DNA of 64,000 nt from Stenotrophomonas sp046736075 (lineage in GTDB: Bacteria > Pseudomonadota > Gammaproteobacteria > Xanthomonadales > Xanthomonadaceae). The translations under genes were made by a program, and so were the position numbers. A model generated the notes under the pieces. It ran no database searches and had not been told where the DNA came from. It was given only the letters and a program-made list of their open reading frames with translations. The stretch lies in NCBI RefSeq assembly GCF_046736075.1, contig NZ_CP177163.1:1860001-1924000 (forward strand), in the 5' to 3' direction. The stretch's first letter is position 1, and each line of letters starts with the position of its first letter. This document shows, piece by piece, positions 56,274-64,000 of the stretch.

Positions 56274-57059
56274 TCAGGGTCCGTCTTGGATGAGGAAAAT
56301 GGCGTACACGTTCTCGGTGTACGTGATGGGCGCGGCCGTGAGCAGTTCGCCGCCCGACGCCGCGCGGTAACGCGATCCGGTCATGACCACCCTGTCCAGC
56401 GTCTCGCCTCCGCGGCCGTAGCCGAACCCATCGTGGACTTGCGTGCCCCAGGTGCCGGCCTGCACGCCATAGGCGAAGTTCGGTGCGACGTCGGAAATGC
56501 TGTACAGACCGGTGATCTTCGTGCCGTACGCGCCGGCCAGGCCCTTGGCCGATTCGCGCGTCTGCGCGGCGGCTTCGGCCTTCAGTTCGCCCCGCAGGCG
56601 GCTTTCGCCCGAGTAGGTCGGTTCAGCGGTACTGACCTGCACCTCGCGGCTGGCTTTCAGATCGCCGAGGAAGGCTTTCAGCGCCTGCGCATCGGAGAAT
56701 TCGGCCTTCAGGTCGCGACTGGCGGCGGTGCCGTTGAACACCTCCTCATCGTTGCGATAGCGCGTGGAGGGGGCAATGCGCAGATTGGCGGCGCTCACAG
56801 TGCCATCGATGGCGCCGTGCTGGGCGAACAGCTGCAGCACGCGCTCGGCGTTGGCCTGTACGCGGGCGCGCGCGGTGTCGGTCTGCATGTCGACCGATTC
56901 CAGCGCCACCTTCACCGTGAAACGGTCCGGCATCACCGTGCGGGTGGCGCTGCCCTTCACCAGCAGATGCGGCTGCGACGGAATGGTGTTGGCCTGGCCC
57001 CACGCAGGGGCGACGGCGGCCAGTGTCGTCGACAACAGCAATGCGCTCAGCAGCTTCAT
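56274..57059 (-). CDS. exported SIMPL-domain (DUF541) protein
   Basis: The 261-residue protein starts at an ATG with AAGGA eight bases upstream and has a signal peptide (LLSALLLSTTLAAVAPAWG). The rest is a SIMPL/DUF541 domain (LLVKGSATRTVMPDRFTVKVALE, and the C-terminal TGSRYRAASGGELLTAAPITYTENVYAIFLI). Relatives are periplasmic proteins linked to oxidative stress in some bacteria, with no defined biochemistry. It sits inside the trp cluster between trpE and trpG, two bases from trpG, so it must share their transcript even though its role is in another compartment. Confidence 0.85.
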   Translation of the reverse strand: MKLLSALLLSTTLAAVAPAWGQANTIPSQPHLLVKGSATRTVMPDRFTVKVALESVDMQTDTARARVQANAERVLQLFAQHGAIDGTVSAANLRIAPSTRYRNDEEVFNGTAASRDLKAEFSDAQALKAFLGDLKASREVQVSTAEPTYSGESRLRGELKAEAAAQTRESAKGLAGAYGTKITGLYSISDVAPNFAYGVQAGTWGTQVHDGFGYGRGGETLDRVVMTGSRYRAASGGELLTAAPITYTENVYAIFLIQDGP

Positions 57060-57119
57060 GCGGTATTCCTTGTCTGGATGATGCAGCGGACGCCGTGGCA
57101 TGCGCCACGGCAGAGGAAC

Positions 57120-58595
57120 TCACAGGCCCTTGGCAGCCTGCGCAACGGCGCGGAACAGCGCGCGGCCCTTGTTCATGGTCTCGTCCCATTCCTTGCCCGG
57201 ATCGGAGTCGTAGACGATGCCGGCGCCGGCCTGCACATGCAGGCGGCCGTCCTTGATCACGGCGGTGCGGATCGCGATCGCGGTGTCGGCATCGCCGTGC
57301 CAGCCGATGTAGCCGATGCTGCCGGCGTACACGTTGCGCTTGATCGGCTCCAGCTCGCGGATCACTTCCAGCGCGCGGATCTTCGGCGCGCCGCTGACCG
57401 TGCCGGCCGGGAACGTCGCGCGCAGCACGTCGGTGTAGCTCAGGCCCGGCTGCAGCTGGCCGGTGACTTCGCTGACGATGTGCATGACATGGCTGTAGCG
57501 TTCGATCACGAACTGCTCGCCCACTTCCACCGTGCCTGCCCGGGAAACGCGACCGGCATCGTTGCGGCCAAGGTCGATCAGCATCAGGTGCTCGGCGCGC
57601 TCCTTCGGATCGGCCAGCAGTTCGGCTTCCAGCGCGTTGTCTTCTTCCACGGTGGCGCCACGCGGACGCGTACCGGCAATGGGGCGCACGGTGACTTCGC
57701 CGTCCTGGAGACGGACCAGGATTTCAGGCGAGGAGCCAACCACCTGCACATCGCCGGTATCCAGGAAGTACATGTATGGCGACGGATTGAGCGCCCGCAG
57801 CGCGCGGTACACATCCACCGGGCGCGCCTTGAACGGCACGCTCAGGCGCTGGCTCAGCACCACCTGGAAGATGTCGCCGGCGCGGATGTATTCCTTGGAT
57901 CTGTCGACCGCGGCGATGAAGCCTTCGCGGGTGAAGCCGGACACGAAGTCGTTCTCGTCGAGCACGTCGCGGGTGATCGGCGCCGGATAGCCCGCACCGG
58001 GCGCGCGCAGCTTGGCCACCAGCGCATCCAACCGCGCCTGCGCGTCGTCCCATGCGCCGGGCTGGCCCGGGTCGGCGTGCACGATCAGGTACAGGCGGCC
58101 CTTGAGGTTGTCGAACACCGCCAGGTCTTCGGAATGCAGCAGCAGGATGTCCGGGGTGCCCAGCTCATCGCGGCCGCGCGGCGGTGCCAGGCGCGGTTCG
58201 ATGTAGCCGATGCACTCGAAGCCGAACCAGCCGACCAGACCGCCGGTGAAGCCCGGCAGGCCCGCCAGCTTGGGCACCGAGTGGGCGCTGCGCAGCGCCT
58301 CGACCTCGGTGAACGGGTCGGCGACCTCACGGGTTTCCACGACCTGGCCGGCCTCACTGACGGTCAGGGTATGGCCGTGGAAGGCATACACCCGGCGTGC
58401 CGGCAGGCCGATGATGGAATAGCGCCCGAAGCGTTCGCCACCTTCGACCGATTCGAACAGGTAGGTATGCGGGCCGTCGGCGAGCTTCAGATAGACCGAG
58501 AGCGGCGTGTCCAGGTCGGACAGCACTTCGCGGACGACGGGGATGCGGGTGTGGCCTTCAGCGGCCTGCTGCTGGAACTGCTCGAGCGTGATCAA
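57120..58595 (-). CDS. trpE: anthranilate synthase component I (TTG start)
   Basis: The 491-residue enzyme turns chorismate to anthranilate with TrpG. Visible motifs are the regulatory tryptophan-site segment LLFES-like (HTYLFESVEGGERFGRYSIIG), ILVRLQDGEVTVRPIAGTRPRG, ERAEHLMLIDLGRNDAGRVS and FPAGTVSGAPKIRA. TTG at 58595 (ITLEQFQ follows), with AAGGAAAG eight bases upstream, gives the family length; another TTG 16 codons upstream is not preferred. No leader peptide with Trp codons is visible upstream. Confidence 0.95.
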   Translation of the reverse strand: MITLEQFQQQAAEGHTRIPVVREVLSDLDTPLSVYLKLADGPHTYLFESVEGGERFGRYSIIGLPARRVYAFHGHTLTVSEAGQVVETREVADPFTEVEALRSAHSVPKLAGLPGFTGGLVGWFGFECIGYIEPRLAPPRGRDELGTPDILLLHSEDLAVFDNLKGRLYLIVHADPGQPGAWDDAQARLDALVAKLRAPGAGYPAPITRDVLDENDFVSGFTREGFIAAVDRSKEYIRAGDIFQVVLSQRLSVPFKARPVDVYRALRALNPSPYMYFLDTGDVQVVGSSPEILVRLQDGEVTVRPIAGTRPRGATVEEDNALEAELLADPKERAEHLMLIDLGRNDAGRVSRAGTVEVGEQFVIERYSHVMHIVSEVTGQLQPGLSYTDVLRATFPAGTVSGAPKIRALEVIRELEPIKRNVYAGSIGYIGWHGDADTAIAIRTAVIKDGRLHVQAGAGIVYDSDPGKEWDETMNKGRALFRAVAQAAKGL

Positions 58596-58762
58596 GACGA
58601 CTTTCCTTCCGGGAAACGGCGGTGGCGGGACGGACGACGGCAACAGGCCACCATCGCCACCAGCGGCGAGCGGAAGAAAGGGAATGCGGGGTCGTCAGAA
58701 TGGACACGCGGCGACTGTACCGCATTGGCGGCACCGGATGGAACCCGGCGCCGCCACGGGGG

Positions 58763-59695
58763 TCAGCGCCGCGACAGCAGCGGGCTGTCCAGCGGCAGGT
58801 GCAGCCGGACCCGGCCCGGCACGCACTCGATGCGGAAGCGGCGGGCGCGGACCGGCTCGCCATCCAGGTTCAGGGTCAGCGGCTGGGCCGCCTCGATCTC
58901 CACCCAGGGGGCCTGGACGCGTTCGGCCACCTGCTCCAGCGCCCCACGCTTGCCGCCCGTGACCAGCGCGGTGAAGGTGGACGCGACTTCGCCGCTGAGC
59001 TCGGGAATCAGGGTGAGGTCCAGCAGGCCATCGTCGATGTGCGCGTCCGGACACAGCACCTGCCCGCCGCCGGCCTGGCGACCGTTGCCGACCCCCAGCG
59101 CGATGAAGCCCCCTTCCCAGTCGAAGCCGGGCGCGCGGACCCGCGCCTGGATCGGCTCGATGCGGCCCAGCCGCGAAATGCCGGTGACCAGGTACGCCAG
59201 GCCGCCCAGCATCTTCTTCAGGCCCTCGTCGGTATCCACGGTGACCTCGGTACCGAAGCCGCCACTGGCCACGTTGGCGCACCACCAGCGCTCGCCGTCG
59301 GCGTCGATGCGCAACAGGTCCACCGGGCGCGGCGGCTCATGCTCGATCAGTGCCAGCGCCTGTTCGGGGTCGTCGGGAATCTCCGCCGCAGTGGCGAAGT
59401 CATTGGCGGTGCCCAGCGGCACCAGACCCAGCGACGGCAGCGCATCGGCATCCTCGTCCCGGTGCGCCAGCGTTTCGGCCACTTCACTGAGCGTGCCATC
59501 GCCGCCGGCGGCAATGATGGTCTCCACGCCATGCGCGATCGCCTCGGCCACATAGCGCTCGGCGTCGCCCTCCTCCCAGGTCACCCGCACCTCCAGCGTG
59601 GCCCCGCGCTCACGCAGCGCGTGCACCGCCTCGCGCAGGTCGGTGTTGCCGGTGGACTTGCCGTTGAGGATCAGACGCCATCGTTTGCCACGCAT
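58763..59695 (-). CDS. yegS: YegS-type lipid kinase
   Basis: The 310-residue protein has the diacylglycerol-kinase-type catalytic domain: IIAAGGDGTLSEVAETL (nucleotide-binding GGDGT) and GLVPLGTANDFA, with a C-terminal beta-rich domain. YegS of E. coli phosphorylates phosphatidylglycerol in vitro. It lies 168 bp upstream of trpE on the same strand; co-transcription is possible but not shown. Confidence 0.92.
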   Translation of the reverse strand: MRGKRWRLILNGKSTGNTDLREAVHALRERGATLEVRVTWEEGDAERYVAEAIAHGVETIIAAGGDGTLSEVAETLAHRDEDADALPSLGLVPLGTANDFATAAEIPDDPEQALALIEHEPPRPVDLLRIDADGERWWCANVASGGFGTEVTVDTDEGLKKMLGGLAYLVTGISRLGRIEPIQARVRAPGFDWEGGFIALGVGNGRQAGGGQVLCPDAHIDDGLLDLTLIPELSGEVASTFTALVTGGKRGALEQVAERVQAPWVEIEAAQPLTLNLDGEPVRARRFRIECVPGRVRLHLPLDSPLLSRR

Positions 59696-59775
59696 GCAGC
59701 ACTTCCACGGATCAGGGAGGCGCAGGCTAGCAGTGCGCTGTGTCGGGGGCGGTGAACGCCGCGATCACGCGTGGG

Positions 59776-59799
59776 AAAGCGGCCCCACGGGGCCGCTTT
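59776..59799. terminator. bidirectional hairpin between yegS and the next exported-protein gene
   Basis: AAAGCGGCCCC-AC-GGGGCCGCTTT is a perfect 11-bp inverted repeat. It lies 28 bases past the stop of the minus-strand exported protein; the T-run is only three bases. Confidence 0.7.
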
Positions 59800-59826
59800 G
59801 CGTCGACCAAACCGGACACCGTCGAT

Positions 59827-60285
59827 TCAGCCGCCGGGATTTTCCGGCGCATCCTCTTTGCCGGCGGTGACGGATTTGTAGTGGTACTCCACCAGTGTCC
59901 ACGCGCCGTTGTGGAAGGTGTAGCCCCAGGTTTCGGTACTTACTGCCGCGTCCCGGGAGGTAACGGTCATCCCGTCGCCTTGGTTGCCGCCGTTCGGCAG
60001 CGGCGTGGACGGACCTGCGCTGGGCGCGCGCGCGACGCTCGATCCGGTCAAGCCTGCTCGTGTCGTGAGCACCTGGACCGTGCCGCGTCTGGACACCGGC
60101 GCGTACGCCGGCGAGCGTCCCGCGATCCAGTCGAGCCAGGATGCCGCGTCGACCGATCCCGCCGGATAGGTCGTTTTCGTGGTGATGCTGACAGGGGTGT
60201 CCGCGCGTTGCGCCTGTACGCCAACCGGCGCCGTGGCAAGAACCCCTCCAAGTGCCGCAGATACCATCACATTCCAAAGCGTCAT
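59827..60285 (-). CDS. exported protein of unknown function
   Basis: The 152-residue protein starts at an ATG (MTLWNVMVS) with AGGAG before it and has a signal peptide (ALGGVLATAPVGVQAQ). The mature part is Ser/Thr/Gly-rich, with an aromatic C-terminal strand region (WGYTFHNGAWTLVEYHYKSV). No family is recognised. It is probably a periplasmic or secreted single-gene product; a hairpin follows. Confidence 0.65.
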   Translation of the reverse strand: MTLWNVMVSAALGGVLATAPVGVQAQRADTPVSITTKTTYPAGSVDAASWLDWIAGRSPAYAPVSRRGTVQVLTTRAGLTGSSVARAPSAGPSTPLPNGGNQGDGMTVTSRDAAVSTETWGYTFHNGAWTLVEYHYKSVTAGKEDAPENPGG

Positions 60286-61145
60286 GTCGATCTCCTGGGT
60301 TGGCAGTGATGCAAGCGGCGGCAGTTCACCGGTCGCATTTTCTTTATAACAGCGCGTCAGGTCATCTTCCGAAGCACGTTGATTGCTTTTCCCGATAGTG
60401 CGACCTCGCTGCTGAAATGGCGCAGGGCGCCTTCCTGTCACACGAGTGTCGGCGAACCGTGGCGGGGTCGTGCAGGCGTGCCCCGAGGCGCTGCACCCCG
60501 CCTTGCGCAGGACGCTGCATCGTCCGCGCGCAGGGCTCGAACGCGTCATCAAAGCGTCATCGCGCGACCGGAGAATGGAAGGCCATAGCAGGGACGACGG
60601 ATGGAGGCAGGATCAGCCTCCGATTAATTCCCAAGAACAGTTGCCAGCATTGGCGCTCAGCTTGCAGCAACTGATTCAATACCCCAGCAGCACCCCCAAG
60701 GCAGCGGCGTCAATGCGCTCTATTGCGGGTCATGGGTCGGAGTCTCTGTCGCATTGCGTACAGCACAATCCGCCCTAGCTGGCAGCAAAAGCCGCGCCCC
60801 GCCTCTTGCCCGCGAAGGACAGGATCACGTCGGTCCAGAAGGGCTGCGAGAGCCCGCGTCCAGGTCAGATGGGTATCGCATGTACGAAAGCATGCCTATA
60901 CAGCCTGTCAATCCCTGACCTGTCAGAGCGCTTCAACAGTATCCTCAACTACGTGCGCCAGCAAAACCTTGGCGGCGTCCCTTACATGTGAGGTGGAGGG
61001 GTGTCGAAGCTTGTCGTTGCGGACACTCTGTTGCTGGGCAAGTCTGTCTGCGCGCCAGCCGTTCCGCTCATTCGTACCAGCTGCTGGCATTGCCTGTGAG
61101 CGAAAGAAGCAAGACAAAAATGAATGGCGGACTGGAGCGTTGTAA
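60286..61145. other. 860-bp region without a supported gene, upstream of an immunity-like gene
   Basis: It holds the upstream region of the minus-strand exported protein, with an AT-rich TATAAA at about 60343-60348. The remainder has no open frame with gene-like composition. A plus-strand frame ends in a TAA (61143-61145) directly before the next gene's ATG, which may be the tail of a lost upstream gene. G+C drops gradually toward the right. Confidence 0.45.
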
Positions 61146-61829
61146 ATGACCCGCATGATTGATGAAGATTTTGAGTATTTCTATCGAAACTCGGGCTTTG
61201 GTCCTGCAGTGGATACCCGACCCGCAGGGGAATCTACGCTGACGTTCTATCGCGGGAAGCTACCTGAAAAGCTGCTTGAGTACTGGAAGGCCTATGGCTT
61301 TTCCGGCTACGGAGGCGGCTTGTTTTGGATGACTGATCCAAGTGAGTATTCTGAAGTCCTCAATGCCTGGATCTACGGCACGCCGCTGTACGGGACGGAC
61401 GATTTCCACGTTATCGGTCGGACGGCATTCGGGCGACTGATGGTGTGGGGAACCCGAACGGGCCCGTGCATGACCATCCTGTCGATGACGTCAATGATCT
61501 TCCCAAAAGACAATTCGAAGTGGATGAGCCAAGGCAAAGGCGACTTTTTAGCGTCCAGTTGGGTGGAGCGCCTTGATAAGGTCGATCTAGATGAGGAAGA
61601 CGAAGCTGGAAAACCTCTGTTTGAAAGAGCAGTGAAACAGCTCGGGCACTTGGCTCCCGATGAGATGTATGCCTTCACTCCGGCTTTGAGGGCGGGCGGG
61701 CCGTGTCGCCTCGATCATTTGAAGAAGGTCAAGGCCGTCGAACACCTCATGCTCCTAGCCCAACTTGGAGAGCCAGAAATCATGCTGGACATCGTGAAAG
61801 AAGCGAAAGACCGTGGTGTTTGGAAGTAG
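61146..61829 (+). CDS. GAD-like / DUF1851 (Tdi1-type) immunity-like protein
   Basis: The 227-residue cytoplasmic protein has an N-terminal GAD-like domain (FYRNSGFGPAVDTRPAGE, LPEKLLEYWKAYGFSGYGGGLFWMTDPSEYSEVLNAWI) and a C-terminal DUF1851 region (GKPLFERAVKQLGHLAPDEMYAFTPAL). This is the pattern of immunity proteins paired with polymorphic and type VI toxins (Tdi1-like). G+C is visibly below the window average. No intact toxin gene lies next to it, so it appears to be an orphan that may protect against neighbouring strains' toxins. Confidence 0.75.
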   Translation: MTRMIDEDFEYFYRNSGFGPAVDTRPAGESTLTFYRGKLPEKLLEYWKAYGFSGYGGGLFWMTDPSEYSEVLNAWIYGTPLYGTDDFHVIGRTAFGRLMVWGTRTGPCMTILSMTSMIFPKDNSKWMSQGKGDFLASSWVERLDKVDLDEEDEAGKPLFERAVKQLGHLAPDEMYAFTPALRAGGPCRLDHLKKVKAVEHLMLLAQLGEPEIMLDIVKEAKDRGVWK

Positions 61830-62094
61830 CCCATGCCCGGTCATCCTGGTCGGACTATCATCGGCCTCTAAGCCGCCGTTTAGTGGCGGCGGCCATCCAG
61901 ATTGAGCTTTCAGCATCCGACTGCGCTCTCAACTTCGCTTGTCTTCGCAAAATCGGCCTCCGCACCGGGCTGTTGACCAGCTGCATATCCACGCGCAGCT
62001 TCTGGACTTAGCGCGTCAGCACGCCATCGCTGCCACGTAGCTTCTCGCTCCACTGGAGCCTTGTAGCCAGGGTGCGGTCTTTTTTTGCACGGTG

Positions 62095-62583
62095 TCAGCC
62101 GGCGGCGAATTCCCGCAGCGCATCGCCTTCCATGCGGTACACCGTCCACTCGCTCTGCGGTTTCGCACCGGCGGCTTCATAGAACCTGATCGCCGGCTCA
62201 TTCCAGTCCAGCACCGACCATTCGAAACGGCCACAGCCTTCGGCGACCGCGATACGCGCGATGTGCTGCAGCAGCGCCTTGCCGGCACCGCTGCCGCGCT
62301 GCTGCGGGCTGACGTACAGGTCTTCCAGGTAGATGCCGTTGCGGCCCAGCCAGGTGGAGTAGTTGTAGAAGTACACGGCGTAGCCGATGGCCTCGCCACC
62401 GGCCTCGCAGATCAGCGCGTGCGCCTTGGCATCGGCGCCGAACAGGCTGGCGCGGATGCCGGCTTCGTCGGTCTGCACCGACGACTCGGCCTTCTCATAG
62501 ATCGCCAGCTCGCGGATGAAGCGCAGGATCAGCGCTGCATCGTCGGCGGTGGCCACGCGGATGGTCACAATGGCCACCGGCAT
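62095..62583 (-). CDS. GNAT-family N-acetyltransferase
   Basis: The 162-residue protein has the acetyl-CoA-binding motif QQRGSGAGKALLQHIARIA and the sequence FYNYSTWLGRNGIYLEDLYV, as in the spermidine/thialysine acetyltransferase group. Its substrate is unknown but polyamines or thialysine-like amines are plausible. It begins three bases after the rpe stop, suggesting an operon with it. Confidence 0.88.
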   Translation of the reverse strand: MPVAIVTIRVATADDAALILRFIRELAIYEKAESSVQTDEAGIRASLFGADAKAHALICEAGGEAIGYAVYFYNYSTWLGRNGIYLEDLYVSPQQRGSGAGKALLQHIARIAVAEGCGRFEWSVLDWNEPAIRFYEAAGAKPQSEWTVYRMEGDALREFAAG

Positions 62584-62586
62584 GGC

Positions 62587-63264
62587 TCAGCCCCTGGCCT
62601 GGGCGACGTTGTGGCGCATCTGCGCGATCACGTCCTGGTAGCTGGAGGTGGCGTTGAAGATCGCCGAGCCGGCCACGAAGGCATCGGCACCGGCGGCGGC
62701 GATCGCGCCGATGTTGTCGGCCTTCACGCCACCGTCGATCTCCAGCCGCACGTCGCGGCCGCTGGCATCGATCTTCTGGCGCACCACGCGCAGCTTGTCC
62801 AGCGCCGAGGGAATGAACGCCTGGCCGCCGAAGCCCGGGTTGACCGACATCAGCAGCACCAGGTCCAGGTCGTCCAGCACCCAGTCCAGGATGTCCACCG
62901 GGGTGGCCGGGTTGAGCACGATGCCCGGCTTGCAGCCCAGCGAACGGATCAGCTGGATGGTGCGGTGGACGTGGCGGGAGGCTTCCGGGTGGAAGCTGAT
63001 GTAGGTGGCACCGGCCTCGGCGAAGTCCGGAATGATGCGGTCCACCGGCTCCACCATCAGGTGCACGTCGATCGGCGCAGTGACGCCGTGCTTGCGCAGC
63101 GCCTGGCAGACCATCGGGCCGATGGTCAGGTTGGGCACGTAATGGTTGTCCATCACATCGAAATGCACCCAGTCCGCACCGGCGGCGAGCACGTTGTCCA
63201 CTTCCTCGCCAAGGCGGGCGAAGTTCGCGGACAGGATGGAGGGGGCGATGATGCAGTTGGACAT
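62587..63264 (-). CDS. rpe: ribulose-phosphate 3-epimerase
   Basis: The 225-residue TIM-barrel enzyme (IIAPSILSANFARLGEEV, VHFDVMDNHYVPNLTIGP, NPGFGGQAFIP) interconverts ribulose-5-phosphate and xylulose-5-phosphate in the pentose phosphate pathway. Metal ligands His and Asp lie in these motifs. It is upstream of the GNAT gene on the same strand. Confidence 0.97.
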   Translation of the reverse strand: MSNCIIAPSILSANFARLGEEVDNVLAAGADWVHFDVMDNHYVPNLTIGPMVCQALRKHGVTAPIDVHLMVEPVDRIIPDFAEAGATYISFHPEASRHVHRTIQLIRSLGCKPGIVLNPATPVDILDWVLDDLDLVLLMSVNPGFGGQAFIPSALDKLRVVRQKIDASGRDVRLEIDGGVKADNIGAIAAAGADAFVAGSAIFNATSSYQDVIAQMRHNVAQARG

Positions 63265-63307
63265 GGCCGGGGCCTTCAGGACGTGGACGGGGAGGCGCCG
63301 CGCGGGG

Positions 63308-63637
63308 TCAGCGCTTGCGCAGGGTCTTGATGCGGTCGTAGGCGGCGTTGAGCAGGCGCGACTTGCGCTCGGCCTGCTGGCGCAGCTCCGGGGCGGCGCC
63401 GACGACCTTGTCGGGGTGGTACTGGGAGATCAGCCGGCGGTAGGCCAGATCGACCTCGGCATCGGTCGCCTCGGAGGTCAGCCCCAGCTCCCGGTAGGGG
63501 TTCTCCCTGTTCAGGCGGAACCAGTCGGCGTCGAAGGCATGCCCGATCAACAGGCCGACCACGGCCCCGAACAGCGGATTGGGCCTGAAAAGCAGGGCGC
63601 CGGCGATGAATCCGAGCAGTTTTCCGTACCAGCGCAT
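63308..63637 (-). CDS. short membrane-anchored J-domain protein
   Basis: The 109-residue protein has an N-terminal hydrophobic hairpin (LLGFIAGALLFRPNPLFGAVVGLLIGHAF) and a C-terminal J domain (NPYRELGLTSEATDAEVDLAYRRLISQYHPDKV with the HPD triad) that would recruit DnaK to the membrane. It resembles DjlA but lacks its central TerB-like domain, going straight from membrane segment to J domain. It is divergent from purC. Confidence 0.85.
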   Translation of the reverse strand: MRWYGKLLGFIAGALLFRPNPLFGAVVGLLIGHAFDADWFRLNRENPYRELGLTSEATDAEVDLAYRRLISQYHPDKVVGAAPELRQQAERKSRLLNAAYDRIKTLRKR

Positions 63638-63780
63638 GGTCGTGGGGGCGGCCGGGTCGACAAAGGAGCCTCATTTTACGTCACAGCGGGCCCAACCCGC
63701 TTTACACTAGGCCGCCCGCTGTCTGTGCGGGCCCTCCGGGTCCCCTGGACAGCTGTCTTGACGAAGCCTCAGGAGTGCCC

Positions 63781-64000
63781 GTGCCGACCACGTTGTTGCA
63801 ATCCGATCTCCCCGGCCTGCCCTTGCGCCATCGCGGCAAGGTGCGTGATGTTTTCGACATTCCGCGCGACCGGCTGCCCGCCGGCACTCCGCCGGGGGAC
63901 TACCTGCTGATGGTCGCTACCGACCGTCTGTCGGCCTTCGACGTGGTGCTGCCCGATCCGATTCCCGGCAAGGGCGAAATGCTCTGCCAGGTGTCGAACT
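63781..64000 (+). CDS. purC: SAICAR synthetase, 5' part (runs past window end)
   Basis: The first 73 codons from a GTG start with AGGAG eight bases upstream encode LPGLPLRHRGKVRDVFDI and MVATDRLSAFDVVLPDPIPGKGE, diagnostic of the phosphoribosylaminoimidazole-succinocarboxamide synthase (purine pathway) in the longer, yeast-like subgroup. The 3' end lies outside the window. Confidence 0.95.
   Translation, partial: MPTTLLQSDLPGLPLRHRGKVRDVFDIPRDRLPAGTPPGDYLLMVATDRLSAFDVVLPDPIPGKGEMLCQVSN

Noticed and set aside
60723..61145. 140-codon plus-strand frame ending just before the immunity-like gene
   Set aside because: Ser/Arg/Cys-rich composition without domain or start signal; kept only as a possible remnant tail, not as a gene.
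61910..62149. 79-codon minus-strand frame downstream of the GNAT gene
   Set aside because: Part of it looks protein-like, but it overlaps the GNAT 3' end, has no ribosome-binding site and no family match that I recognise.

Overview
The window is a GC-rich (roughly two-thirds G+C) proteobacterial chromosome segment that I place in the genus Stenotrophomonas (Xanthomonadaceae). The reasons are a Clp-type CRP homologue next to speD and the trp genes, a TonB-Xanthomonas/Caulobacter-type receptor, a monomeric isocitrate dehydrogenase, an smeIJK-like pump (one adaptor, two RND permeases) and several short GTAG-ended palindromes of the kind known as SMAG/REP elements in Stenotrophomonas. No plasmid, phage or intact insertion sequence is visible. 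Assignment to species is not possible from what I can see.

Layout. 0-3 kb: the 3' end of a TonB-dependent receptor and a cupin/JmjC-like oxygenase. 3-9.6 kb: a membrane diguanylate cyclase, three tandem exported TonB-C-domain paralogues and aceK. 9.7-12 kb: a compact four-gene operon encoding an unrecognised protein, a small Ras/SRP-beta-like GTPase and two roadblock/LC7 proteins, ended by a strong terminator. 12.3-14.6 kb: monomeric icd. 15-16.9 kb: a lower-GC accessory patch with a truncated XRE regulator, a fragment carrying a metzincin-type zinc motif and small exported proteins. 16.9-20.2 kb: a lipoprotein, a LysM protein, queF and an M20 amidohydrolase. 20.4-30.4 kb: the RND pump and a siderophore receptor. 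30.4-30.9 kb: a repeat-dense spacer. 31-41 kb: yccS, an SDR, an LplT-PlsC fusion, two CD225 proteins with a DUF2752 protein, ampE, nudC, erpA, a bactofilin and a DUF6776 protein.

41-46 kb: a DUF4126 protein and a two-gene signalling operon (REC with degenerate GGDEF and EAL; hybrid histidine kinase with HPt). 46-50 kb: bfr, bfd with a Fur-like box, rppH, tRNA-Met and tRNA-Gln, rpsI-rplM with a clear promoter, and coq7. 50-52 kb: sugE preceded by what looks like a guanidine-II riboswitch overlapping a terminator, then speD and clp facing away from each other. 52-60 kb: a TauE/SafE permease and a trp cluster (trpE, a SIMPL protein, trpG, trpD, trpC, a HAD phosphatase) with a YegS-type lipid kinase. 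60-62 kb: a second lower-GC patch with an orphan GAD-like/DUF1851 (Tdi1-type) immunity protein. 62-64 kb: a GNAT, rpe, a short J-domain protein and the start of purC.

Most of the window is conserved housekeeping and envelope functions. The parts that most deserve attention are the GTPase/roadblock operon (9.7-12.0 kb), the putative guanidine-II riboswitch with a structured linker (50.3-50.4 kb), the degenerate c-di-GMP protein paired with a hybrid kinase (41.9-46.1 kb), the toxin/immunity-like debris at 15-16.8 and 60.3-62 kb, and repeat elements that supply stop codons to genes.
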